Assembly (NCBI GenBank): GCA_015680685.1
Contig: MNCI01036167.1
Location: 632 to 64,631, forward strand
Reading direction: 5' to 3'
Source: Gnetum montanum
Lineage: Eukaryota; Streptophyta; Gnetopsida; Gnetales; Gnetaceae
Length of the DNA stretch: 64,000 nucleotides
Shown: in pieces, positions 46,401 through 57,992 of the stretch
Numbering within the stretch: the stretch's first letter is position 1
How the letters are laid out: the number at the start of each line of letters is the position of its first letter
Notes under the pieces: model-generated
The model's database searches: none
What the model saw: only the letters and a program-made list of their open reading frames with translations
Told to the model about the DNA's origin: nothing
Translations under genes and position numbers: made by a program

Positions 46401-46979
46401 TTTATCTTATCTTTCTATTGGTTGATGTATAAGTGGCATATATGTTGTGGATGTATAAAAATTTTGATTTCAGTTAAGACACATATATATGGAAATGCAT
46501 ATAAGCTATTTACTTTGTTGGAAATTAACTTGATGTGTCATGATTAGGAATGGAACCTTTAGCACCAGCATCATCTTATTAGCTATGTTGTGCATGTGTA
46601 TTAACTATGAAGAATGAATGAGATTCAATAACATAGGTTGATAAGGCTACTAGTGTGATATGCATATTTGAAGAATTATGATAAGATGTGATTGTTTATT
46701 TATGTTATATATTTACTTGTGTGATGTTGCTACTAAGCATTATTGAGGCTTAATTTAGCATGACATTGAGTTTTTATGTCATTTGGTTTCTTGATGATGC
46801 ATGGGGTACTGGTTGCTTATGGTTAGTTAGTGGGTGGAGCTAGCAAAAATATGTGAACTAGTTGGTAATGAGGCATTCTAGAGGTAGTACTCAGTTAATT
46901 CCCATTATGATGCATTAGTAAGGCTCTTATCTTAGGTCTTATTAGGGATGTGGAAAAGTGTAGGTATGTTTATTCATAT
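43418..46979. other. AT-rich DNA, no gene recognised
   Basis: Short frames at 43504-43710 (FKRWSLGILESSLDLISKLD..., no good start codon) and 45797-46063 have no family I recognise. No LTR, LINE or SINE signature was found. Confidence 0.4.
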
Positions 46980-47759
46980 TGATGAGTGGCAAGGTACCCC
47001 TACACTGAACCATATGAATATGAGCATTCTCACGCATGATCCCATCGAACTTCGCAGATGGACTAGTTGTGGCACCTAGATAGTTATCCTTAGGTCGTAG
47101 TTCGATGTCTTCCCACCTGGACTAGTATTATATTTATCACGCATGGTTTAGTCTAGAGTGAGGTGTATGATGTGTTCCTAATCTAACGCTACTCTTGAAG
47201 GCAATGGAAAGTAATATTAACTAAGCTAAGCTAGGAGGAAAAGGGTAAGAGAATCTAATCTAGCCTAAGTGTGATGAGCATCAGTTTCTTGATTATCCGT
47301 ACACATCTTGGACTTCGTGCATGACTACCACTGGGATTACCAAGCGTAGATCCTAGGTACGCCACTGGGATACCAAGTAGTCACACTTAAATGCTCGTAA
47401 TCAAGTTGTACTCATTCTGTGTTACTAGGAGATAAGGGTGAGAGAGACTAATTAGGAAAGTAATAAATAGCAATTAAATAAATAAATAACAAAGTGAATG
47501 CTGCAATGATGAAGTAATCTCGATCTTTATTGCAGGTCATGTGCGTATCCAAGTACGTCACACTCGAATAAAAAATGCCGTACAATTACATTCACCACAC
47601 TGCAGGCAGACACGGGAAAATAATCTATCTTTGGAGGGATCAAACTACTAGAGCTTCACTACTCCTATTCTATCTATGAAATGAGGGAGAGTTGCTTCTT
47701 ATTTATAGACATTGCGGTGGATTGCCATATCGCGGTGGACGTGATATCGCGTCCCATCA
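46980..47759 (-). mobile_element. Element F 3' LTR (780 bp)
   Basis: TGATGAGTGGC...GCGTCCCATCA. The minus-strand U3 starts with a GATATC palindrome pair (47727-47750), then TCTATAAATAAGAAG. It shares the 'CACTGGGATACCAAGTAG' and 'TAATCAAGT(T/C)GTACTCATTC' blocks with the right LTR. Confidence 0.88.
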
Positions 47760-47772
47760 TACCCCCATGACT
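47760..47772 (-). other. Element F 3' polypurine tract
   Basis: The minus strand AGTCATGGGGGTA is directly adjacent to the LTR (TGATGGGACG). It is identical to the tracts of B and G. Confidence 0.85.
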
Positions 47773-47912
47773 GAATAAAAACTCCTCCTTGAGTTACAGT
47801 GATTACATAGTGGATAGGTATGGGATTATTAACTGGAAAAAATGGAATGATGCCGCAGTGTGGGAAAAAAACACAACACAGAAAATATGTTACAACTACA
47901 AAAATGTGGAAC

Positions 47913-50675
47913 TCATGTAGTTCCTGTTGGCGGTGGCTTTTCCATTGGTTCCTTCCCTTTGTCTTGTTCTCCAAGCTTTGAAGCTTGATGGCGTTGAAGT
48001 ATGGCCTGGAGCTTCTCCTCTTTGGTCTGAGGGTCCTGTGCCATCCATGCTAATGTTCCAATGTTTGACGGAGTCGGCACTTCCCACGGATAGGGTAGTT
48101 GTGGGAACATCTAGTTGGCTTTGAAATACCATGTCGTGAACACTCGTCGTTCCTCTTCGTAGGCTCTGGCTTTGTTCTTGTATTCGTGAAGGTCTGTTAG
48201 CTGTCAAGCCAAGTAAATTGCAACATCTTTTTGTCCTTGGTAGCTGGCTTTTACCACCTCAAGTTCAGAATTTGCAACATCTAGTTTCTCTACCAGCTTC
48301 TTGCACTCTGCAAATTCTACTTCGAATTTAATGTGGGTGGAAGCTACCTGCTGCTCAAGCATTGACCTTGGGCACCCTATTGTTAACATGGCAAGGTTGG
48401 CATATCTAAGGTTTTCCAAATCCATTTACTCTGTCAAGTCTTGGATCTGTAGGTCCCGATTCTTAACTTCCGCTTGATGGGTGAAGGCATATGTATCAAA
48501 TATGGCCCGCCAATCAATGTGTTGAGCACTGATAGTGTTGATTTGGGCCTTGGCCATATATATCTCTTTCTCTAGGATCTATTTGTACATCCCCACCTGA
48601 TCCTGGAAGTGCTCCTTCAGCTTCTCATGTCGTTTAGCCTCGTTTTGCCACGCGCTGATCTCAATTGCTGACTTTTGATGAATAGCGCATACCTCTTCCA
48701 TCGAGAGGGTTCGATTTTCTCTGGCTAAACGGCTTATGTCTTAGTTGATCTAGATGAATTATTCTCGTAATTGATAAAAGTGTTCATCGAGAACGTTCTT
48801 CTGTTTCTCTACAGTGGTCAACCGAAGGTTTTCTGCAACCAACTACTTGTTTTCTTTTTCTAAGGCCTTGAGTGCCTTAAGATGTGCATGAGTTTGCACC
48901 TTTGTTGTGGAATCATCCCAAGTGGCCGTCTCCTTTTCTTCTACCACATTTTTATTCTCTACAATTAACTTTGTTAGTTGCTTTGTTCTAAAATTTTCTA
49001 ACTGGTCTGCGGGAACAAATTGCAAATGATCCTGCTGAGCTACTTGTAAGGCCACGAGCTGCTCTTGTAGTCTCTACACTTCAGCTTCAGCATGCTCTAC
49101 CCTTACTTATGTTAAGACTAGTTTTCCCTTTGTGAAAATGAGGTCTAATTGAATTTTTGTTACATCCTGAGGGATGTCAAACAGGGACGTCAGAACTTTC
49201 CCTATTTGAAGCAATCTATTAAGCACATCCTCATGTTCCGCAGGAATCATCGAGGTTCCGACCAAAGTTTGAGCATCCCGTGCTCCTGTAAGATCTATCA
49301 GTGGCATAACAGGTACATTGTAGGATTCCTTGATGTGATCTGTAACCACATCTATAGCTCCCACAGCATTCTGGTGTTGCATGACCACCACAGTGGCCCC
49401 TTCACCAGTCTCTAACTACACTTGGAAATATGTCGCGTTTCCTGAGATATGTTGTGACCATCTACTTTCTCCTCCTCCTATTTGAATGGATATTTCTCCC
49501 CTAGTGCGATCTAGTGAAACTGTAGGCTTTCTGGCATCATCAATGATACAGAAGAGATTTGTGTCATCACAACTTCCCCAACTGACCATGTCAGCGATGG
49601 TCCTAAGATGGCTCATCGATGGTCTGTAGTCTTGCGGTGGTGGCTGATCTTGGCTTGTGCTGGGCCTTGCTTCTTATTGTCGACTAGGACCTATGGATGA
49701 AGGTTGACTAGTTCCAACCACCTGTTCTTCTTCTTGTTCTGGTGTCAGCTATTCGCCAGTGCTCTTTCTTGGAGCTGGCGCCTTTAGCAATTCAATGTAT
49801 GAAGCATTTTGAGCTTTTTGAAGGACATCATTAGTGTATCCCTGAATACTAGCACATCGGCAAAGCTTTTTGATAAGACAGGGGAAAGGCAACACCATCT
49901 TCCCTATCTTTCATTCTTCGAACCTCCTCAGCATCTCCGTCAAATATAGATGGGGTAGGTTAGCGTTAACCTTTCCCATCAACATTGCACATCCTCTAGT
50001 CGCATACATGGATATTCTTTTTAAGCCTTTTGTGGGGAATAGGTGATAAGTTCTGATTTTAAAATAAACTCTCTCTTTCATTGTTAGTTCACCAAATTCT
50101 TTGTCTCTGTCATAAGCCTTCTCTAACCAATCCTTTCGCACATCGGGGTCCAAACGGGTAGATAACCAAGCAACATGAGGCCTTGTATTTGGAAGGTTTA
50201 ACACTTCTGAAATGGCTTGTGCAGAGAAGTCTACTATCACACCACAAATATTTACAGTGGTGCCTTGCTCCCTATTGTGCCAAAACTGGTACGTTTCTCC
50301 TAGGTACCAGGCACTGCTTTCAGAGAGGATAGGCCAAAATGGGGATCCCTTGAGGTGATCCCTAATGGCCTCAGGAGCGAACTTTGCAAATGATTCAAAA
50401 TTCAATTCCACAATCACCGCAGCGAATGTGGACTTCTCGTGGATGGCCTGAACACATTCTTGGGGCAACGTGAGTTGTTGTCTCAATTCAGGCGCTACAG
50501 CAGCTCCTCCTTCTGCGTGCCCAGACCATCCGGTAGGAGGTTCATCTTGATGGATGCTGAATAATTGCTCCTCCTATTCTGCTTGTTGTCTGATAGGACC
50601 TTTTCTTCCACCTCTCTAAGTTCATTTTCTCCCACTTTGAGTCAGACATTCTTGTTGTCCACATTTTGGGGCCAT
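47913..50675 (-). pseudogene. Element F ORF3 (coiled-coil protein), near-complete but broken
   Basis: It starts MAPKCGQQECLTQSGRK and a TGA follows soon after. The longest open block (50486-49911, 191 aa) is a globular domain. Its motifs are LPQECVQAIHEKSTF, KFAPEAIRDHLKGSPFWPIL, WYLGETYQFW, ISEVLNLPNTRPHVAWLS, ERVYFKIRTYHLFPTKGLKR and GKVNANLPHLYLTEML. This resembles the 'putative plant transposon protein' and Athila ORF regions as I remember them. Next come a Gln/Ser/Pro linker (49800-49600) and a long coiled coil (49390-48200, with DLIFTKGKLVLT). The C-terminus is MFPQLPYPWEVPTPSNIGTL, then KEEKLQAIL and a Pro/Lys tail, with the TGA at 47913. At least six stops or shifts break it. No membrane segment is seen. 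Confidence 0.72.
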
Positions 50676-50959
50676 CTTCAATCACACGGGCCAAGCGTTA
50701 GTAAGGTCGTTTTGGAAGTTAAGTTATACCTTACTACTTGCCTTAGTTAAAGATCTTATGTTATCACATGTGACAATGCCTGAATGTTTGTAATAATAGG
50801 TCCTATGACTTAGGTGGTTTCCATTTTAGTCTCCCAGTATATGTAAGGGTTAAATGATTTTTAGGCACAATTATTCTAAGTGTTAGTTAATTACCCTAGA
50901 TGATGTCCTTCAGGCGATGATAAATTTCAAAAACGTTAGGCACTTTTCAGTAAGTGTCT

Positions 50960-50972
50960 CTTCCCCATGACT
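50960..50972 (-). promoter_or_regulatory. Internal polypurine-tract-like motif in F
   Basis: The minus strand AGTCATGGGGAAG lies about 285 bases before the ORF3 ATG. It is preceded by TTT, as the B copy is by CTT. See 11442-11454. Confidence 0.5.
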
Positions 50973-51143
50973 AAACTGAACACTCTGGGTTCAAGCATGC
51001 TCAAATGGAATTAAAATTGAAGTACCAGCGAGTGAGATATGAGTAGAGAAGCAAGGGTCATACAATTGCAAGTCGTAGAGAAAAATTTCAAAAAATCCCC
51101 CCGCGTAAATGGAAAAATGATGCTAAGTGTTATGGTAGGGGTA

Positions 51144-51235
51144 CCTATTTATAGGTGGATGGGACGCGATATCGTGTACGATACATCGCATACGCGATAT
51201 CACGTGGGACATGATATCACGTACGTGATATCTCG
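51144..51235 (-). promoter_or_regulatory. Internal promoter-like module: palindrome array plus TATA
   Basis: On the minus strand there are three or four copies of the LTR palindrome (GATATCACGTACGTGATATC, then a decayed central copy, then GATATCGCGTC). CCTATAAATAGG (51155-51144) follows. The LTRs of this family have exactly this order: palindromes, then TATAAATA. The flanks do not match the LTR, so this is not simply a nested LTR. It lies about 470 bases upstream of the ORF3 start and could drive a separate ORF3 transcript. Confidence 0.55.
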
Positions 51236-52563
51236 TCCCTAGTAATGTGATAAACCATGAAAATACCAAAATTTTTTAATGAGTTTCTTGAAATTAACGT
51301 TGGAAATTGAGGAAATTGATTATGATTAAAGATTTTAGGGAAATTGCATTAATTCAAAGGCACCATTAATGATAACGGTGTGAATTTTATCAATAAAATC
51401 GTGGGTGGTAAGAAAAAGGGTATAAAATAGTACATTGGAACGTTAAAATTTAGAGGGATAATAATAATAAGGAAAATAAAATTATTGAAAATTTAAGCTG
51501 AGGGTAAGAAATGATATGTGTGAGATGTCATAAGTAGGAATCACAAAAATTACACAAGTGGGTCCTCCCCAAAGCAGGTTTCAACCTATAATGCCCTTGT
51601 GTAACCACACTTAAAGTGTTCGTGGGCACTAGAAGGGTTAAAGGTAATCCACACTAACTCCACAAAACACACACATGTAAATATCACCAGAATGAGATGA
51701 AAATTCTATGCTACACGGGACATGAGCTACAATTACACGAACAGTGAGATGAGATGACTATAGAAAGGGATCGTAGAGATTGGGACATGAGGTAACTGAC
51801 CCAGGGCATAGTGAATCCTATGTGTAAAGCATGATTAAGGTGTCATTAACCCATCATTCCAAGATCAAGACCAAGTCCATTCCTCTAATCAGTGACATCG
51901 CATTGTGTCATCCCATGATGAGCAACTATGAGAGTACCATAACAACAAGGTGTACGATCACTTGGCGTTTTATGCAAGGGAGGAGTGATTTTTGTTTTAT
52001 GGCACTTTTTTTTTTTGAAACTGAATCCAGAGAAATAGCCAACCTTCAGGCATGGGTGCATGTCTTTCTAGTGGGACCCCTTAAAACAGCATTTGATTTT
52101 TGAGTGCCCTTTTTGAGTGCTCTTACTCCCATTTTTCATTAGATCTACAAGGATCTTAGTACAACCACGTTGCATGATAACTCCCACAGACGTCACCAAA
52201 GAGAATTCGCAAGTCCCCTTGATGTCACATCCTAATCATTCCCTCTTGGTCCATCCTTCTTCATTCTGGGTAAAATGAACACAAAATTAATTCTAAGCTT
52301 TAAAAATTTCAAGAATATCACTATACCCTTGAACAGAACCTCTTTATTTGTAGAGTGGGTGTAATGGGCTCACTATCCAAATAATTGATCCTTCATGACT
52401 TAATAACATAGACACACCTCAACCAACGATCCACATGAGTTTTTTATTCGTAGATGAGATTACTTACAAAAACGTAAAAAGACAAAAACACAAAAAGATA
52501 AAAGATAAAAAGGTAAAACAAAAAGTTGAAAAATGAAAAATTGGAAAATAAAAAGTTGTAAAA
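51236..52563 (-). other. Element F region between gag and ORF3 promoter; no pol
   Basis: AT-rich. It includes an A-rich low-complexity stretch (AAAAAGATAAAAG-like, 52470-52580). A translation read through stops shows no pol motifs. The plus frame at 51831-52103 is unsupported. Confidence 0.6.
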
Positions 52564-54595
52564 TTAAAGAAAATTAAAAATATTTATTAATCCTGCTTGT
52601 TCTTTAGAATGGGGATACCCCCCATAACTAATTGGTTGAGCATGGCAAGGATTAATAAATGAAGGGTGAGGATCCTTGCATGTTGGAAATATTGGCACTT
52701 GTCCATACTTACCCCGTTGGGGTTCACACACTTGATTATAGTAAGCGTAGTAGGGCACTTTATACGATGTAGTTCCTGGATAATGAGTTGACCAACTATG
52801 ATGTTTGTGACCAGAAGATGGTATGCAAGGATTGGGATGTTGCCTTCCATGATTGTGTTCATTGAGCCGTATGGTTGTTGGAGTGTGAGTTGGTGGCCCT
52901 GATGAAGTTACATGAGGCATTGGGTTCAAAGGTAAGGGTACACCACAGTGTGGGACTTGTGCTGAGTTGGAAGATGTAGTGGCCTTGGAATTGTGTTGTC
53001 CCTTCTTATGGCCGTGTTTAAAGAAAGGACACTTTTGATGTTGAGGAGGCTTTTCACTTCTGTTAGTAGTAGTAGCACAAGTGTCGCTCATGGGTTGTTG
53101 CGGTGGTGCAAACACCTTAGGAACAGTTGGTGGCACTGTGGAAGGAGGGAAAGGATGAGAATGTTGGAAGTTAAGAGGAGTATAAGGTGCACAAGGTGGC
53201 GGTTGTTTTGGAGGCATGGGTTGATAGTATTGTGGAGAATAGTAATGTGGTGAGATAAAGTGTGTTGGCCCAATTGGAGAAACAGGATGTTGAACTTGAT
53301 AAGCATTTGGATTCGGATGATATGAAGGGTGTCTCCAGTCTAAGGGTGGTCTCCTTCACGACTGGGATTGTTGCCACTATGATCGAACATAGTATCTCTG
53401 TACGAACTTTGGATGTAACATGTTTCCCCAATGCTCATGTAAGTGTAACAATATCGGGCATTGGCCCATGGGGTGATCGTACAGGCATATGTTACATTCG
53501 TACATATGATTGGCAGTTGAGCTCTTACTTTCTTTATTCCTTCTTTCCGATTGTCTACTATTTTGTCCTGCTTCTTGGGTTGTCAAAACTTTATCTCCAA
53601 TGTTGTTGATATATTCTCCACACTTTTGATTCATCCATTCCAACATCTTATTAATCTTTGCCTTGGCTTCTTCTAATGTTTGTTGTATTGGCAGAGATGA
53701 TGTTTCCACCTTTAGATTGGTTGATTTCTCCTTTTTATGATCATGGACCTTTGTTATGTTGAGATTTTGGTCCCGTTGATGTTTTTCAACACTCTCCCAT
53801 CTAGCCATATCTCCTTCTTCTTTTGCTACCCACTTAATAAGCTCTTGGATGTGATGGGCTCATAGTTCGTATAGTTGACCTTGGGCATATGTTCCTAAGG
53901 TCTCTCTTGTTGCATTACATAGCCCATCAATGATATGGTACATTAGCCTTTCCTCAGAAAACCCATGGCCTCGACAGTTGCTTAACAATGCATAATATCT
54001 TTCTAAGGCCATATCCAAGGGTTCATGTTGTGCTTGTTTCCATCCTTGGATTTGTTTCCTCAAGGTTGACACTCTTGCGTAGGTTTGATATTTTTCGTTA
54101 AAAACTTCTACCATTGTTGACCAACATCGTATCAAATTTGGTTTTAATGATCTATACCATACTTTTGCTTGGTCAACGAGTGTCATAGGGAAGAGGTTAA
54201 GTTTTTGCCACTCATTATCAATGTTGTTCCACGTACAGGCATCACAGAAGGCTTGTAAATGTTGATACGGATCTAAGTCATAGCCTCCTGAAAAATTGGA
54301 AAAGTTGTTTAAATCGAGCCTGGGTAGACAGCTCTCTTTACGATGCCTATGTGAGATTTGAACAGCCTCTTGTATTTGCGTTAAGCTTGTAGTGGCAAGT
54401 GGGGGTTCATCATCATCTGGTAAGTTATGCCTTCATGCATTGTGATGATGTTGCTTCCATTCATGTTTATAAGAAACTTCCACTTCAGGTTGTATAATCC
54501 AATCTTCATCATCATTTAGTTCATTGGTTCTACAATGAACTTCCTCACTAAGTGTGGCATTATTATGATCTTGTACGAGAGGCATTGTTGTGTGT
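52564..54595 (-). pseudogene. Element F gag
   Basis: Capsid/nucleocapsid polyprotein. It begins MPLVQDHNNATLSEEVHC at 54595. An acidic N-terminus precedes the capsid block SNFSGGYDLDPYQHLQAF, NEWQKLNLFPMTLVDQAKVW, STMVEVFNEKYQTYARVSTL, RKQIQGWKQAQHEPLDMALE and HGFSEERLMYHIIDGL (54300-53900). Next are a Lys/Glu-rich helix (53800-53600), the knuckle CNICLYDHPMGQC (53496-53458; CX2CX3HX4C, one residue shorter than usual) and a long Pro/His/Tyr-rich tail ending INIFNFL at 52564. Few breaks: an in-frame TGA in the N-terminus where CGA fits, another TGA after GQLYEL, and a frameshift near 53375. The capsid matches the Retrotrans_gag type of Athila/Tat elements. Confidence 0.82.
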
Positions 54596-54696
54596 GAATT
54601 TATGTGACTTTTTATAATTACTTCTTTCTAAGAGATATATCGTTAAGTTCTTTACAGTGACCTTGTATGATATAACTAATCTAGATAACTAGCATT

Positions 54697-54715
54697 GTCC
54701 CCAGCAACGGCGCCA
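54697..54715 (-). other. Element F primer-binding site (tRNA-Asp type)
   Basis: The minus strand TGGCGCCGTTGCTGGGGAC is one base from the LTR at 54717. It differs at one position from the tRNA-Asp site typical of Athila/Tat elements. Confidence 0.88.
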
Positions 54716-54716
54716 A

Positions 54717-55398
54717 TGATGAGTGGCGAGGTACCCCTACACTCAACCATACGAATACGAGCGTTCTCACGCGCGATCTGGTCGATCTCCGTAGACGAAC
54801 TAGTTGTGGCACCTAGATAGTTATCCTTAGGTCATAGTTAGCGGTCTTCCCACTTGGACTAGTATTATATTTTTCACATATGGTTTTGTCTAGAGTGATG
54901 ATGTGTTCCTAATCTAACGCTACTCCTGAAGGCAATGGAAAGTAATATTAACTAAGCTAAGCTAGGAGGAAAATGGTAAGATAATCTAATCTAGCCTAAG
55001 TGTGATGAGCATCCGTTCCTTGATTATCTGTACACATCTTGGACTTCGTGCATGGCTACCGCTGGGATTACCAAGTGCAGATCCTAGGTATGCCACTGGG
55101 ATACCAAGTAGTTACACTTAAATGCTCGTAATCAAGTCGTACTCATTCCGTGTTACTAGGAGATAAGGGTGAGAAAGACTAATTAGGAAAGCAATAAATA
55201 ACAATTAAATAAATAAATAACAAAGTGAATGCTGCAATGATGAAGTAATCTCGATCTTTATTGTCGGTCATGTGCATGTCCAACTACGTCACACTCTAAT
55301 AAAGAATGTCGTACAATTACATTCACCACATTGCGGGTAGATATGGGAAAATAATCTATCTCTGGAGGGATCAAACGCCAGAGCTTCGCTACTCCTAT
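54717..55398 (-). mobile_element. Element F 5' LTR, lacking U3
   Basis: It matches 46980-47663, then similarity stops at about 55399, just before the TATA box and palindromes would follow. The 5' LTR has therefore lost its promoter, and no target duplication can be read. Confidence 0.85.
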
Positions 55399-57653
55399 TT
55401 AAGTGTAAGCAAAATTGGAATAAAAAATTTCCTAAGTGTAGAGGAAAATTTTTTTTAAGTATGGAAGAGAGGAATATTGAAAATTAGACTAAGTGTAGGA
55501 GAGGAGAAAATGAAACCAAAATTTAGTTAAGTATTGAAGGATAAGGGAGGATAAAAATAACTAAGTTTTGACTTGTGAGGTTCAAGTTAATCATCGTTAC
55601 TTAGTCATTTTGGTTGTATTTATGTTAAGGAGGCTATGTATTTTATGTTTTTTAATGCTCTCAACCTATGTTTGTGTTTTAAAGTTTAAATACTATGTTT
55701 TGGCTTTATATCTTTGTGCCTTTATGCTATGTCATGTATACTAAATTGTGTTCTTATCAATTATTATTGGTTTTAGGCATGATATGCTATTGAGGTTACT
55801 AGTGATAGACCTTATATATTTCTTAAGTTTTGATGTGACCCTTGCAGTGATTGAGGGACCTTAGAGGATGAAAGCTCTACCTATCATTAATGATCGGTAT
55901 TTCTATCCCACACAGATTTGGGCTCATCTAGGGACTAGATACTTTTTTGATTTCTGTATTAATAATTTTCGTATCCTTATTTGGACTTTGATGTCTCTCC
56001 CCATGATCTCACACATGCTCAAGATGATGTGTTGTGATATCAATGTGAGGTTATTAGGATGTATTATCCAGGACTCAAGTGATGTTGATACCATTGTGGA
56101 TGATATAGGCAAGAGTCAAGACATCCAACTCAAGGAGTTAGATCATTTGTGAAGGGATTAGTTCTATAAATAATTTAATGTTAACGCTACCTTGTTGGTG
56201 AATGCCTACTATATCCAAATTTTATTCAATCCTACTTACACCTATATCATAGTCTCTAGGTATGTTGATATAAGGTTTTTTATATACTTTAAAATTTTCT
56301 AAGTCTTCAAGATGCTTTTATGATTTGAATCATTAGTTGACATAGCTTTTTTATCTCATTTTTCTTGTAGGTTTAAGAATCCTAATCGCAAGAACTCTTA
56401 CCTATAGATGTGAAGTACATGCGATGTGAGATAGCCTTAGAGAAAAACTAGCATCTTGATATATTTGCTTGATTCCTAAATGAGATGGTAGAGGATCAAA
56501 AACATAGGTGATATGAAGGATTCTTATAGTCCAACTTGGTTCATGTTCTTGATGATAAGCTTGATTTTGATGGAAGGGATGAATTATCAAAGGGTTCATG
56601 CATCCGTCTACTACCTAAAGGTAAGTTATACATCATTGATTTCCCAAGTTTCATGTTAGTACTTAGCTTTATTCTATTCATACTTGATTTGTCTAGATAT
56701 GTGTGACATGAATTTAATAATTTATGTTTTTTTTTGTAGATAAGATCAAGAATTTTGAGGTTTTATGCATTTAGTATAGGAAAACATGCCTTTCTAGTGA
56801 ATTGAAGTTTGTTTCTCTTCAGAATGGGAGATAGAGAAGCGTGGAGATCCTTTGGATTCTATGCTACTTTAACCATCATTTAGAAATACATGGGTCCTAA
56901 TTTCTTATGAACCTCATCACAAGGATATGTAGGCTTGTAGAGGAGCTTTGGATTCAATGCTTGGGCCACCACCCTCTTTTTGGAGTTGGATTTAGGGCTA
57001 GATGCATTACCATAGGAATGTATCATAGTTCTTCTAGGGGATTTTGTGTGATGTGTGCTTGTTGTATGTTTATGCATATGCTAGGTTGTTCTAGATGCAT
57101 ACTTAATGCTTATGATAGTATTGACATTTCTAACAATTGGCTAATGGATTATGTGCTATGTTATGAAATAGGATGTTAAGCATTAAGACATAGTCCACCT
57201 TGAGTCTACCCTCTCACGTTGTTACTATTGGGACTTTCGAGTAATGTTGAACATTATTTTTCAAGGGTAGGACCATTACATTTTTCTTGAAAATATGAAA
57301 GAGTAAAGCTAGCATGGTAATGTAAATGATACTCCTATGAGTCTTTCGTGGCTAGTGAATAGGCTTAAAAGGAAGCACCATTTAACTTAGAATGCACATG
57401 ATTGATCTCATTGTTCATACTAAGGTCCTCTAACATCTCATCCATGGATGTGATTACTATGATGAGATGTTATTTGAGCCAAAAATTATTGTTATTTTTT
57501 CTCATTTAGGGTAAGGAGATTATCCTACCTTAGAACTAGGGCTCATTGACATAGTCATTCAATTTTCCTCAAGCTGGGCTAGTAGTTAAGAAAAATGATA
57601 AACTTTTAACAGTGGATTAAAAGATGATTGAACTTTGAGCTCAATATGGTGAT

Positions 57654-57992
57654 TTGGCTCACAACATATTCAAGTATAATAATCATGACCTAGTACATAT
57701 GTTTTATACATTTATTAAGAGAATATTTTGCAAGACAACTTCATCACTTAGACTTTCTATTATTTACAATGTCATGATTTATCGTACTCGCTATGATTTG
57801 GCTAGTTATCTTGATAAGATGGTATCTAGTGAGTTAACCAACATTCACATAGTGAGTGATGAAAGCTCTATAAATTCCATAAACTCTAGCTTTTATTATG
57901 GGAAGCTATGGTATTTTGCGGAGCTCCTATCTCATGCTGATCATGATGTGAAGGTATTACATGAAGAATATCTCTCTCATTATTTGTGCTAG
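57654..57992 (+). CDS. Unidentified open segment (112 codons)
   Basis: This open block of the relic reads MAHNIFKYNNHDLVHMFYTF through to YLSHYLC. It is rich in Tyr/His/Ser and predicted mainly helical. No known motif is seen, and it is followed by the stop-laden continuation. Confidence 0.3.
   Translation: MAHNIFKYNNHDLVHMFYTFIKRIFCKTTSSLRLSIIYNVMIYRTRYDLASYLDKMVSSELTNIHIVSDESSINSINSSFYYGKLWYFAELLSHADHDVKVLHEEYLSHYLC

Larger units (their letters stand above)
46980..55398 (-). mobile_element. Element F: gag + ORF3 LTR element lacking pol
   Basis: Minus orientation: right LTR (54717-55398, truncated), tRNA-Asp primer site, gag (54595-52564), internal promoter-like module (51235-51144), internal polypurine-like motif (50972-50960), ORF3 (50675-47913), polypurine tract (47772-47760) and left LTR (46980-47759). 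The two LTRs are roughly 85-90% identical by eye. Gag and ORF3 belong to the same families as in B, but protease, RT, RNase H and integrase are missing: only about 1.9 kb separates gag from ORF3. It is the best preserved retroelement here and probably depended on a B-like partner. Confidence 0.85.

Noticed and set aside
47927-48207. Frames on the plus strand and in a second minus frame over the ORF3 C-terminus
   Set aside because: Shadows; the frame with MFPQLPYPWEVPTPSNIG is shared with B and C.
52993-53609. Plus-strand frames opposite gag of F
   Set aside because: Shadows of the Pro/His-rich gag tail and knuckle.
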